Shown: in pieces, positions 24,346-34,747 of the stretch | Layout of the letters: each line of letters begins with the position of its first letter | How positions within the stretch are numbered: the first letter of the stretch is position 1 | NCBI GenBank assembly: GCA_023653785.1 | Contig: JAMKCH010002864.1 | Span: 1 to 64,000 of the forward strand | From: Ophioderma brevispina | Lineage: Eukaryota; Echinodermata; Ophiuroidea; Amphilepidida; Ophiodermatidae | Reading direction: 5' to 3' | DNA length: 64,000 nt | Notes under the pieces: model-generated | Seen by the model: only the letters and a program-made list of their open reading frames with translations | Database searches by the model: none | What the model was told of the DNA's origin: nothing | Translations under genes and position numbers: made by a program

Positions 24346-24978
24346 ATGAATGTGTACACCCCCAAAAATGTCATCTTGGGGGTGGACGTGGGAACCACGT
24401 CTGTCAAAGCAGGTCCGCTTGAAACCCTAAAACTTAAGTTGGTCCAGCATCTTCTCAAGATACCGTGCAATGTTTGCAGCGATATTGGTCCACTTGGCAG
24501 CGAGCAGGGATGTTTGGGGCTATTCTAATCCTCAGTACAGGACATGTGTTAAGAAAACTTGATCACGAAAAACTACAACAGGTTTCACTCATTGGCTACA
24601 GGGCAAGTGCATGGTGGTATATTATGGAAAGCCAAGGTATTTTCTAGAAATGAAGGCGGCGATATGAAACTTATTTACTGCGAGAAACCAAGCAGATTGT
24701 ATACCTGGCAAGATTCGCGATGCACCAATGAGTTCTGGTTCCTTTCTTCCAGTGCCACAATCTCACTACTCTAGCTACCGACATGGGTGCGCTTCATTGT
24801 TCTGGCTTCAAAGACGTCTCCCATAATTTGTTGGGAGATTTTTTGACTGTGCTGGTACAGTGAATTTTGGCTTTTCTGGTAACAGCTTTATGTGATTTGG
24901 ACAAGCCATTTAATGTCGGTGCATACTGCAGCAAGTTGGGGATACGTGATACAACGTGTAATGAATGGAACACTGAAA
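24346..24978 (+). CDS. SHPK: sedoheptulokinase paralog B, exon 1 (frameshifted)
   Basis: This encodes the N-terminal FGGY domain. The ATG at 24346 opens into NVILGVDVGTTSVKAG, the phosphate-binding motif. Other frames continue SDIGPLGSEQ (24478), KLDHEKLQQVSLIG (24548), the sugar-binding region GQVHGGILWKAKVF (24602-24645, matching the SGQ.HG motif of the family), RLYTWQDSRCTNEF (24695-24735), GCASLFW (24786), ALCDLDKPF (24883) and AASWGY (24930). The homology ends at AACACTGAAA before GTACAT at 24979. At least four frameshifts are needed to read it. Paralog A covers the same interval with breaks in other places. Human SHPK is 478 residues; this exon covers about the first 210. Confidence 0.87.
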
Positions 24979-25775
24979 GTACATCCACATGTTTCACGGA
25001 GCACATTGGAGCATGCCATGGCATGTATCAGATAGCACGATTCACTTGCCTCTTCACAATGGTGGTGACTTTAGTTTGGGCCCTTCTGATTTTTCACTTT
25101 GGTTTTTATTGTATTCATTTTTTTTACCATAGCCACCCTGTTCGGGTAAGATGGCCCACCTATCGTTTCTGTGAGTTGTGAAATGGGCCTAGGGACTCAC
25201 TTTTGTGTCGCTTCCCATAACATATGATTTAATGCACTGTAAATGCTCGACAACCTAGAATACCGTGACCACAATCTTCTAAACAGCGAGTTATAAAAAA
25301 AAATATCTTGTTTCATGGTCCTCATTGATTTGCTTGTGGCTTCCAGGAAGCTCGGGGGCCACTTGTATCCAGGGTGTATATGATGCGTGACAAGAAATGC
25401 GATAAAGGGTTCTTTTTTTCCAACATGCGAGTGTACGCGCGTACATGATTAGGGTGTCAAAAATAGCAAATGGGAAAAAGTGTATGTTTTTTCTTAATCC
25501 TCAAATTGTGATGTATGTATTTAGGTACGTTATGTAATACTCAAATTAAGCAGAGATCAACAAGATTGTAAGCAAAACAGAAAGGGTATATTACCAACAC
25601 AATTGCATGCTTTACTTGTTTAAGCTATCAAAAACTGACCAAATACTTCTTTAGTGTAGCAAAAACAGACAAAAATACTTGTTGTAGGGTGTTTTTTTAT
25701 CGGTGGAAAAACTTATTTAGGGTGCATTTTGGAAGTCCCATTTTCACGCATCATATCCACCTTTGAATACAAATA

Positions 25776-26313
25776 TCCGATTTAAGGATATGAAGTTTTC
25801 ATCTTGATAGATTGGCCCAGGGGTAGAATTTCGTTGCTGTGTGCGGAATCAGTCCTTGATTCCCCAAAACAAATTTGCGGACACATCTAATTCACTACTG
25901 TTAAGTTTTAAGTTTACGAGAATCAACATGATGCACACAAATCGTTTACGAGTAATCTTTGCGAGGAAAATTCGCGATTCTTGATTCTCGCCGAAATTCT
26001 AGCTCTGTACTGGCCTTCACCCAAACCCCACCATATAAATTTTCGCGTCGATACTTCAATCCGTTTTGATACGAGAGCTAAAACTTGAATTTTCTAAGCC
26101 CCATAGAGGCTGTGTAGAATTCATATTGGTCGACCAAAATAGGGGGCACATTTTTCGCTCATAACTTCCAAACAAACACCCTTTGGCTCTAAGATTTCAC
26201 CGGGTAAAATGAGAAAAATAGCAGCTTTTCTCTGATACCAAAATGTTGACCACTTCCGTCAAATCGGGGCTTCTGGGGAGAGGCTATTAGCGATCGGGCC
26301 ATGGGACCTTTAA
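25776..26313. mobile_element. TTAAAGG/GGCCCGAT element (family 4) with nested insertion
   Basis: It matches 49137-49470 from CGATTTAAGGATATGAAG to GGCTATTAGCGATCGGGCCAT..ACCTTTAA. The left terminus is shortened. An extra 193 bases (25818-26010) sit between TGGCC and TGGCC, and the other copy reads continuously there. Confidence 0.8.
25818..26010. mobile_element. nested short inverted-repeat element
   Basis: Absent from the family 4 copy at 49137. It is bordered by TGGCC on both sides (25813-25817 and 26011-26015), a probable 5-bp target duplication. Its ends contain GGTAGAATTTCG and CGAAATTCTAGC in inverted orientation. It has no coding capacity. Confidence 0.7.
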
Positions 26314-27630
26314 GGTGGGGCCATTTAGTGATCCGCACTGACCACATGACCCCAATGAATTCTAACGGAATAAGTGCACTTTATTCGTAAAGTCTGCTGA
26401 ATTCATCAGGGTCATGCATGTCAGTGGGTCACAAACATGGCCACACCTGTTTTGTCGACATTTTACTGTTTACTTTCATAAATTACAGGATAGGACTACT
26501 TGAATACAAAGACTTTAATTACTGGACTGTAATGGCAAGATTAGGCCACTGATTGAGAGTTGTGTCAACTCAAAGCATTACACATTTCACATCAACACCC
26601 TCAACATGGGCTGATTGGACATTGCTTCTTGCTTATGTGATGGATCAGATAATTTTTTTTTTTGTTTTTTTTTTTTTTTTCTTTTTTTACAATGCACAAC
26701 CGTCTTTTTCCTTTTTTCTTATAGATTGAGCAGGGTAGTGTAATTTCATTATATGTGACAATTAGGACATTGGTAGATCAGAACTAACAGTTTTTTAGGT
26801 TATGTTCACTCATGCAGAACGGGCGCGTAGCCAGGGGGGGTGCTACGCACCCCCCCAAAAATACAAAGGTCCGCTTTAATGATGTTGAAGGTCGCTATGG
26901 CCATGTTTAAGGTCCGATCGCCTTGTAATGTTAAAGTTTGTTGTTTGCCTATCATTTGGGTGTTGTGCATGTTATATGAATGAGTAAAAGCAGCGATTGA
27001 TACTATTGCATTACAACTATTGTAACTGGTTTACCCAACGGTGCAGATAGTTATGTCACCCATCCCCCCCCCCACTTCAAGAATCACAGGGTGTTGGAGA
27101 CGACGGTGAAAAAAGTTTGGGTCTACCTTGCGAGCGCAGAGAGCTAGCCGAAAAAAAAAATGGGGGATGAATGTAGATTCTGCCACCACTTACAATTCGG
27201 CACCTTTAACATTCGTTTATATCCGTTAACGTTGCCGAATTCGTACCTGTTGGCATAAGAATACTAAATTCTTTCCAAAAATGGTTTTTTGGATACCCAA
27301 AATGTCCACTTCTGGAAATCCGCACCCCCCCCCCCCCCCACCAAATTCCTGTCTACGTGCCTGCATGAGACAATTATGCAGTAAAAACCAACTTATTGGC
27401 CCATGTAGCATTTGTGTGTGCTTTTCCATCACTGTCCTCCATGGGTGATAGTATGAACCCATGGTTTCGTCCGGGTATCCAAATGTTGTGGCCTCGGTGT
27501 TGTTATTTGAAAAGGTCATAATTGCCTCTAGGTCCACAATCGACATATCACACACTAGTTTTGGTGAAATTCAATAGACCCACCACTCTTTGGCACAGAT
27601 TACTGTTAAAAACTTGTGTCTATATGCCAG

Positions 27631-27815
27631 GGCTTTCCTCGGCAGGATTCCCAGGTTTCACCTTCTACCCCACTGTCAAACATCCAGGATGCATTGCAGG
27701 ACAACTGCAGACTCCTTGGCTTGGTGTTGTCCAGCTGGGCAATAGGTAGGTTTGGCTTATGGGGCTGAATGTACAATGCTACATGTTAACGACTTAAAAG
27801 AATCAAGTGATGCAG
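27631..27815 (+). CDS. SHPK: sedoheptulokinase paralog B, exon 2
   Basis: The acceptor TATATGCCAG precedes 27631 and the donor GTACCT follows 27815. The translation gives FHLLP, VKHPGCIAGQLQTPWLGV and, after one frameshift near 27740, VGLAYGAECTMLHVN and KESSDA. This matches the SHPK centre (HLLPDI..PGSVAG, then GTQVGVALGDLQ.SV and TDAV). The last codon is split (GCA G / TG GTA) and joins exactly to the exon at 32074 or 33995 to give SSDAVVSIGTSAQTA, the expected sequence, which supports both splice sites. At least two indels (near 27663 and 27740) break the frame. Confidence 0.85.
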
Positions 27816-27961
27816 GTACCTGTGTAGGCATAGAGAATTACTGTAGCTGTAGGGGGGTGCACTTACATTGGAAAGAGGTACAGGTATGTGCGGCAATAAG
27901 ACCCCCTTTTCGCGTCTCTCTAGCAGTTCCCAAGACCCCCAGTTGAAGCGTAAATCAGTTA

Positions 27962-28326
27962 TTAAAGGCACTATCAGTGATTTGCTAAATCAGAAAATCA
28001 AAAAAATTATCAAAAATCAGATTTTTGCATGTCTGTAACAAGTACAGGTATCTAACATACCCTACAAATGATAGGACCAGAAGCAACCTAATAAGAAACA
28101 AAATCGGATATTTTATTCATTAGTGGTCCGTTGGGACACTTACTACAACACGTAACTGAATGGAGATTCGTATCTTTGAATACTGCCCGTTTTCTTTTCT
28201 GTCAATTCTTCAGTTGGAAAAAGTAACTTATGAGAATTCTACAGGCTTATTCTTCACCTTTAAGGTATTCCTGCAAATTTCAAATATTTTGACTCTTTGG
28301 AACAAAATCGCTGAGAGTGTCTTTAA
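27962..28326 (+). mobile_element. TTAAAGGCACTATCAG element (family 2)
   Basis: Left end TTAAAGGCACTATCAGTGAT; right end ATCGCTGAGAGTGTCTTTAA, near-perfect inverted repeats with TTAA at both limits. It is 365 bp and non-coding. A second copy is at 34748-35088. It lies in SHPK-B intron 2. Confidence 0.85.
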
Positions 28327-28949
28327 GGTCCCCTTTTCAGAAAATTATGGCCTCAGAAGCTGAATTTTAGCCAAATTTTAGCTCCCAAGCCTGTAAATTT
28401 CTCAAAATTTCAGTTCCCAAGCCCCTACTTTTGGAGACAAAATCGAGTTTAACAAGCCCGAATTTGGGAAATCGGGGGGAGCAATCCCTACCTGAAAAAA
28501 AAGTGGAGGTGGGTATGTGAGCATGCCACCAAGGCCATTAACATTTCCTTAGAAAAACTTTTATATGCCCCACAGGCAGGTAACAGAATTGGGTTCTGAG
28601 GGGGCGAAAAATGCCAGCAAACAGGCACTCATATTCATGATCCCTGAGGGGTAAAATGCACAGTGGCACTCAATGATTCAGCTTCCTTAGTGGTAAATGC
28701 TTAGTAGGCATTAAATGGGCACTGGTCTTTCTATTTCCTTTTTTTAATGCCAGGAGGCATTTATCTTCATCAAAAAACATGAGGGCCTGTAAACTTAGTG
28801 CCGAGTGGGGACCCCGGGGATGGGAATGGGTAGGGTTAAGCAAAACCATTGGTTTTTCTATTTCATAATTTGTCAGGTGTAATTCGGCTAGGTATACAAC
28901 AATTCATACATGTTATTACATTGTGCATGTTTACAGTTACAAAATACAA
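28327..28949. other. SHPK paralog B intron 2, low-complexity part
   Basis: No exon seen. It contains CCCAAGCC-type short repeats (28380-28450) and degenerate GGCATT/GGCACTCA words (28560-28760). Confidence 0.45.
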
Positions 28950-29136
28950 GGTTTAGAAAAAGGGCGGAATATGCATGAGGCGGTGAGTGGCACCCATGCC
29001 CAGCTGTGTGCCGGAATGTGACCGCATAAAAAGTCTATATACTCGATCGATATCGGTCACATTCCAGAACAGCAGCTGGGCATGGGCGGCTCTCACTCCA
29101 TTCCCGCATCTGCATACGCCCAATTTCTAAACCTCA
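28950..29136. mobile_element. palindromic foldback mini-element
   Basis: The arms begin GGTTTAGAAA and end TTTCTAAACC. Within them CCCATGCCCAGCTG and GGAATGTGACCG on the left pair with CAGCTGGGCATGGG and CGGTCACATTCC on the right. The arms are about 75 bp, the loop about 28 bp, and there is no coding potential. Confidence 0.85.
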
Positions 29137-29365
29137 TAACAATTCAGATTCAGAGAAGTTTATTAGCATTTTCATTCAGTCAGTACATTTCATAATGATA
29201 GTATGGAGATATTTAAAGATATTAAGAAATAAATAATTTAAATTCTTTAATGATAGAAATGTACAGAGTTTTGTAATAATGGCATGAACCAAATGCCAGG
29301 AGAGGCCCATATAAGTCCGGGGGAGACTGAGCATGACCCCACCATACATAAAATATATTTAAAAT

Positions 29366-29420
29366 TTAAATTATTGGATATGAAGGGACGGGACGGGACA
29401 GGACAGGACAGGACAAACAC
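29366..29420. repeat. (GGACA)n tract
   Basis: GGGACGGGACGGGACAGGACAGGACAGGACA, a short pentanucleotide microsatellite. Confidence 0.8.
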
Positions 29421-29584
29421 ATAGGGAAAGATAAGACGAGAACATTGTCAAATGTTTTAACAAGATAAGAGGCAAGGGAGATGAACATCCGTTGTGAGTA
29501 GTCATGATATTGATGAATGAGAGAAAGGAAAGAGGGTATTGCAGTTGTTAAAGGCATAAAAAACATGAAGTTGTGGACAGTAGG

Positions 29585-30655
29585 GGTGGGCTATAAAATG
29601 ATGATGTTAAGATCATTTTTTCTAACTCTTATTTGATGCAGCTTGATCCCCTGAGCATTTGGACACCCAATTTTGTCAAAATCGAGCCAAAAAATGAGAA
29701 GGTGCCGCCCAAAATCCAAATTTGGGGGGGGGTCTGAAGAGGGTCTGAAAATGAGTTTATTACTGGACATACAACCACATTTTAGCAATGAGGGGTTACA
29801 TAGGGTTAATTGTTCATGTTTTGAGGTAAGGAAATCAATTTTGATGAATTTAGCAGATTTCGATTTTGCGTTTTCAGAAAATAGCCATTTTCGTAAAAAA
29901 TAAGCCACGAGGGCGCATTTGCCGGCACGCCCTAACCTACCACATTTTGAGATATTTTCCTGTGTAGAATTAAAGTGCAGGCCGTATTAAAGTATAATTC
30001 TTGAAATTTGCAGCACATAGCTCTTTTTCGTTTGTTCAGAGTGCCAATTTTTATATTTTGGCAATGTCTCTATTGAAAACATAGGGGTTTTTTTGCACAT
30101 TTCGTTGACCTACCCAACAACCTATGGCACAAACTTGCGTATGGATTTTATTTTCAATTAACTGGCTGCCACAGCAAACCGTTTAGTGGAAAGAGCTCAA
30201 TTTCTGGAGTAGGTTAATATCAAGTATACTTTAGGATAGTTTTCAATGATTGCAATAGGAAAGCGCATCTACCTTTTAATGGCAAAGCGCCCTCATAGTT
30301 GAATTTAAACCAAAATGGCCATTTTTATGAATGCGGTAGATCTGACACTGCTGGCACATTTACAATGGATTCTTTGACCTCAAATCATAGTTTTTTTAGA
30401 TCCAAAATGGCTAAATGGTCATATATAATTACGGTAATTGAATAATTGAACATATTGCAACCCTCCTTTCATACCCCCCTTTAATATCACGTTTTTTGAG
30501 CGGCAACCTTCCTCATTTTTGACCGCTTTTGACAAATTTGGTGTCAAAATGCTCAGGGGATAAAGCTGTGCATCAAATAAGAGTTATGACAAAATGATCT
30601 GAAATATCGATCATTTTTATCCCCCTGTTATGTGGAGCCCCCTCTAATGACAGAT
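29585..30655. mobile_element. 1.07-kb element with roughly 110-bp inverted ends
   Basis: The left arm holds CTAACTCTTATTTGATGCAG, CCCCTGAGCATTTGG and AATTTTGTCAAAA. The right arm holds the reverse complements TTTGACAAATTTGGTGTC, AAATGCTCAGGGG and CATCAAATAAGAGTTATG. The interior has no recognisable transposase. The left break of the 1.9-kb tandem duplication falls inside its right arm at about 30521. Confidence 0.75.
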
Positions 30656-30707
30656 TGATAGATCCAAAACCTTAATTTAGACCTAATTTGAATAATCCCC
30701 CCTTATA

Positions 30708-31071
30708 TTTAAGAGACAGGTGGAGATTTCCAGAAAGAATCGCCCCCAATTTTTTTGAACCCGGTTTTTTGCATAGCTGGAATGCTTTCCAATGTATAAT
30801 ACCACTCCTGAAGTGAATAAACCGAATACGCCGTCTTTATTTTATAAGAGTATTATTAGTACTTTCTGTCGTAGCACGACAGAACCTCAAAGCACGGTTT
30901 TCTATGGGGACAATACGATAGTCCAGGCAAGTTCAAAACAAGGTTTGCGTTTTTTCTTTCGTGCTTGTTTGTCCAATAAACCTTCGAAACGTTCTCGCTG
31001 TGTTGTCTACAACCGTTACAGTGCAATTTGAGAGAATTTGTATCCCAAAATCTCCGCCCTTCACCCTTTAA
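30708..31071 (+). mobile_element. family 1 element (in duplication copy 1)
   Basis: GAGATTTCCAGAAAGAATCGCCCCC near the left end, TTTCTGTCGTAGCACGACAGAA in the middle and TCACCCTTTAA at the right end. It aligns to 17516-17879 and 32648-33018 with many one-base gaps. Confidence 0.8.
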
Positions 31072-31403
31072 TATATTTAGTTATTGTCATTAGTTATGCC
31101 TCCTTGAAAAACCCTTGTGGTTTAGAATGGAAGAAACAAAGAGATACCTGTCTGGTAAAACCAAAAGTTGTTCAAAGCAGGCGGTGACAGTCAAGAACCC
31201 CAATGTGACGGCACCATTGGTTTTACCACGTAAAGGCCAAAATCCTGAAATTTTTTTTATTTGAAACCATATGTTGCTGAAGTCAACAATACAACCAATG
31301 TTACAAAATGATATCACGGATGAGGTCGAAGTTGTAAATTATGGGTTATTAACACCCCCAAACGGGGCCTACATCTATAACCCCAATCGATGGTTTGTAC
31401 ATT

Positions 31404-31512
31404 TTGTGACATTCCACTTTGCCTGACCCGCCCGGATACGTGCTCATGCCTTATTGGAAGAAAGTGCATGTGATGCTGTATTCCGAGTCGGGTCAGGCAA
31501 AGTGGCATCACA
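31404..31512. repeat. 108-bp palindromic element
   Basis: CCACTTTGCCTGACCCG on the left and CGGGTCAGGCAAAGTGG on the right are perfect inverted repeats, extended outward by TTTGTGAC and CATCACAAA. A second copy is at 33336-33445 in the tandem duplicate. Confidence 0.85.
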
Positions 31513-32073
31513 AAAAACCCCAAATGCCAGGCTTGAAAGTACAGCAGGGCAAAGGGCAAATTTACCCCTGCTCAAAGGCAAAATGCCCCTGGTTCCTGAA
31601 ACAATACTGTGTACATTTGTATAGACCAGGGGCAATAAAATGTTAAAAAAACACCAAAATTCTCCTGGATCTGAAATCCTTATTTGAAGCCGCCCCAAAT
31701 GGGTTGTGTTTTTGCGTTCTGGTTTGCTGCAATCTATTTTAATTCAGTTTGGGTTTGATTGTACATTGATGCATGCGACTTGGGCTGGGGGCTTGGGTAC
31801 CATCGTGGACCAAAGTTAGAATATTGGCCTTGTGCACACCGTTTTTTTAGCTTTATGGTGCTGTAGGTCACTCTTGGAAAAAGATTAAAATCACTGTTAT
31901 ATTGCTAATCCATGGGCACTTTCACACCAAAAACATACTGAAAAACGAATCTGTCTATATCTTGAAATATAGTATCACACACATACTTATCCCCTTCCTG
32001 TTTCCACAAAAACCATCAAACCCATACAATGTGCTATAATTTGTAAATTATTTTGTGTTGACTTTCACTGCAG

Positions 32074-32467
32074 TGGTAAGCATTGGAACCTCAGCTCAAA
32101 CTGCTACTAGAACACACCAGGGATTTTAAACGCCACTCCTTATGAATCCCAGTTCACCCATAGATACTTCCCGTACTTTGAGGACGATATCTCATGGTGG
32201 CAGCAGCCTTAAATGGTGGAAGTAATGCACACTTCATCGGAATGCCTGCAAGATGTTGCTGATCTGTGGTTTGAGTCTACTAAAGATGCTTTGTATGATA
32301 GGGTTCTTTTTCTGCTGTATTAAACTGACCTGACCTTATTGATAACGCCAACTCTACTTGGAGAGCGACATCAACCATCATCTCAGAGGCATTGTTAGCA
32401 AAGTCACGAGTGGGTAATCTCTTCAATGGTCCCATGTTGCACGTGCTTTGTGCCGCGGTGTTGTGAC
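32074..32467 (+). pseudogene. SHPK: truncated duplicate of SHPK paralog B last exon
   Basis: The acceptor TTTCACTGCAG precedes TGGTAAGC. The broken frames read VSIGTSAQTA (32076), FPYFEDD (about 32170), AAALNGG (about 32197), GFESTKDALYDRV (about 32270) and PTLLGERHQPS (about 32348). It stops inside RALCRGVV at the tandem-duplication junction, so the ADP-binding C-terminus is missing. Splicing into this copy instead of 33995 would give a truncated kinase. Confidence 0.82.
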
Positions 32468-32647
32468 CGATTTTGACCAAATTTGTGTAAATGCCAGGGG
32501 ATAAAGCTGCCTCAAATAAGAGTTAGGACAAACTGACTGAAATATTCATCATTTTTTTTATCCCCCTGTAATAGCCCACCTCTAATACCGATTTTGATAG
32601 ATCAAACCATTAATAGACCCTAATTTGGATATTCCACCCGATTAGAT

Positions 32648-33018
32648 TTTAAGAGACATGGGGAGATTTCCAGAAAGAAGCGCCCCAAATTTTTTTTGAA
32701 CCCAGGTTTTTTCTATCTGGAATGCTTTCCATGTAATATGACCACACCTGAAGTGAATAAACCGAATACGCCTTCCCGTTTAATTTTATAGATGATATTA
32801 GTATCTTTCTGTCGTGCACGACAGAACTCAAAGCACGGTGTTCTATGGGGACCAATTACGATAGTCAGGCAAGTTCAAAACAGGTTTGCGGTTTCTTTCG
32901 TGCTTGTTTTGTCCAATAAACCCGTCGAAACGTTCCGTGTGGTGGTCTACATCCGATTAAGTGCAATTTGAGTGAAAAAAAATAAAAAAAATAAAAAAAA
33001 TCTCCTCCTGTCACTTAA
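32648..33018 (+). mobile_element. family 1 element (in duplication copy 2)
   Basis: Contains the perfect palindrome TTCTGTCGTGCACGACAGAA at about 32806-32825, GGTGGTCTACATCCGATTAA, and a right end TCTCCTCCTGTCACTTAA. Confidence 0.8.
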
Positions 33019-33335
33019 TATTTTAGTTATTGTCAATTAGTTATGCACTCTGAAAACCCTTGTGGGTTAGAAGGGCAGAAACAGAGTACCTGTCTGGTAA
33101 CCAAAGTTGTTCAAAGCAGGCGGTGACCAGTCAAGAAATCCCAATTTAGACGGCACGCATTGGTTTTTACACGTAAGCCCAAATCCTGAAATTTTTTTAT
33201 GTTGTAAACCAATATGTTGCTGAGATCTAACCCCATTTTTTAAAAAATGAATAACGGAATGAGGTCGAAGTTGTAAATTATGGGTTATTAACACCCACAA
33301 CTGGCCTAATCGATACACCCAAATCGATGGGTTGG

Positions 33336-33445
33336 TCATTTTGTGACTCCACTTTGCCTGACCCGATCGGATCAGTTGCTCACCTTATGGAATAAGTGCA
33401 TGTGATACTGTATACCAGTCGGGTCATGCAAAGTGGCATCACAAA
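33336..33445. repeat. second copy of the 108-bp palindromic element
   Basis: CCACTTTGCCTGACCCG and CGGGTCATGCAAAGTGG pair across about 60 bases. It is the duplicate of 31404-31512. Confidence 0.8.
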
Positions 33446-33994
33446 CCATCCCCAAATGCAAGGCTGGAAATAAGGCAGGGGCAAGGGGCAATTTACCCCT
33501 GCTAAAAAAAGGCAAAACACTCAAACAGTAATGTTGGAAACAATAAAAAAAATAAAAAAAATAAAAATGTTAAAAACACCAAAAATTGCTCTGGATCTAA
33601 CTCCTTATTTTCAAGCCACTCCCAAATGGTTGTGGTTTAATTGCGTTCTGTGTTGCCTGCCTCTAATTTAATTCAGTTGGGTTGAGTTGTCTTGAATGCA
33701 TGAGACTTGGGCTGGGGGGCTTGGGTACCATCGTTGGACTCAAAGTTAAATATGCCTGGTGACAACACATTTTTTTTTTTAGCATTTATGTGCTGGTTCA
33801 CTCTGGAAAAAGATTAAAATCACTGTTATATTGCTATCAATGGTCACTTCCACAACCAAAAACAGACTGAAAAACAGAAGTCTGTCGGTATATCGTAAAT
33901 TAGATACCACCCAATACTTATCCCTTCCTGTTTCACCGCAATACAATGTCTATTAAATTTGGTCAATTATTTTGTTGTTAACTTTACTGTCGAG

Positions 33995-34600
33995 TGGTAA
34001 GCATTGGAACCTCATCTCAAACTGCTACTAGAACATCCAAGGATTTGAACCACCTCCTTATGATCCCAGTTTTCACCCATAGAGTACTTCCCTTACTTTG
34101 ATGGACGATATCTCATGGGGCATGCAGCCTTAAATGGTGGAATGTAATAGCAAATTCATCGGATGCTTCAAGAATGGTTAGCCAATCTGGGGTTTGAGTC
34201 TACTAAAGATGCTTTGGATGATAGGGTTCTTTCTGCTGGAATAAGTAATGACACTGACTTAGTGATAAGGCCAACTCTACTTGGAGAGCGACATCAACCA
34301 GATCTCAGAAGGCATTGTTTTAGGCATGTCCACGGTGGGTATCTCCAACTGGGTCTGTTGGCACGTGCTTTGTGCCGCGGTGTTGTGACCAATCTTCCAG
34401 TATGTTTCCTCGAAGAAGCTGTTAAAAAGGAGCTCGATGATCATTGGGTTGTGGTAGCGCCCTTGGTCGTAATGCAGTTTTACGAGCAATTGGAGCCCTC
34501 TTTCATATCCCTGTAGTTTACTAGGAAGGAGGAGATGCAGCGTGGGAGCATCCATTAGCCATGATATCATATCAACCAGAGCTGTGTGTGTGATGTACAT
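33995..34600 (+). CDS. SHPK: sedoheptulokinase paralog B, last exon
   Basis: It starts after CGAG at 33993-33994 (CTGCAG in the duplicate). The reading runs VSIGTSAQTA (after one base change), FPYFDG, ALNGG, MLQEWLANLGFESTKDALDD (34163), LVIRPTLLGERHQPD (34259), LLARALCRGVVTNL (34357), then in shifted frames SSMFPRRS, ARMIIGCGSALGRNAVLRA (about 34430-34486), the adenosine-binding GSGSAL motif of the family, and GGDAA..GASIS (about 34525-34555). These correspond to the last 180 or so residues of SHPK in order. Several single-base indels break the frame. The true stop cannot be placed: frames after GASIS differ, and 34600 is nominal. AATAAA at 35359 is a possible polyadenylation signal. Confidence 0.87.
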
Positions 34601-34747
34601 GTACTCTAATAGAGTGGGTGGATATGAAGTCAAGAATATTGTTTATACCCAATCATATATTTTTTACACAAGAGGGGGGATAATGTTCCTTCCCACAATT
34701 CCATTTCTTCGAGATACAATCTTTTGCACTTGTTGATTCAGTTCAAT

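Larger units (their letters stand above)
24979..27630 (+). other. SHPK paralog B intron 1 with repeats
   Basis: This lies between two SHPK exons in frame order. It holds a family 4 element with a nested insertion (25776-26313), a copy of a GGGTCA-rich repeat (about 26330-26450, shared with 48540-48710), a poly-T tract (26650-26690), a GTAGCCAGGGGGGGTGC low-complexity motif (26828) and C-runs at 27064 and 27327. The - strand open frame at 27226-27555 overlaps this and has no support. Confidence 0.7.
30521..32465 (+). repeat. 1.9-kb tandem duplication, copy 1
   Basis: 30521-32465 and 32465-34387 are the same unit twice: the right arm of the 29585 element, family 1, a 108-bp palindrome, and the start of the last SHPK exon. 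The junction at 32463-32469 joins exon sequence TTGTGACC to element sequence TGACCG, sharing TGACC. The copies differ mainly by single-base insertions and deletions. Confidence 0.85.
32465..34387 (+). repeat. 1.9-kb tandem duplication, copy 2
   Basis: This is the second unit, ending inside the intact last SHPK exon. It holds AAAAAAAATAAAAAAAATAA-type runs at 32974-33000 and 33546-33567 that are absent from copy 1. They look like inserted or miscalled homopolymers. Confidence 0.85.

Noticed and set aside
27226..27555. 109-codon - strand frame
   Set aside because: It includes a glycine run from a C-homopolymer and overlaps the intron just before SHPK exon 2 on the other strand.
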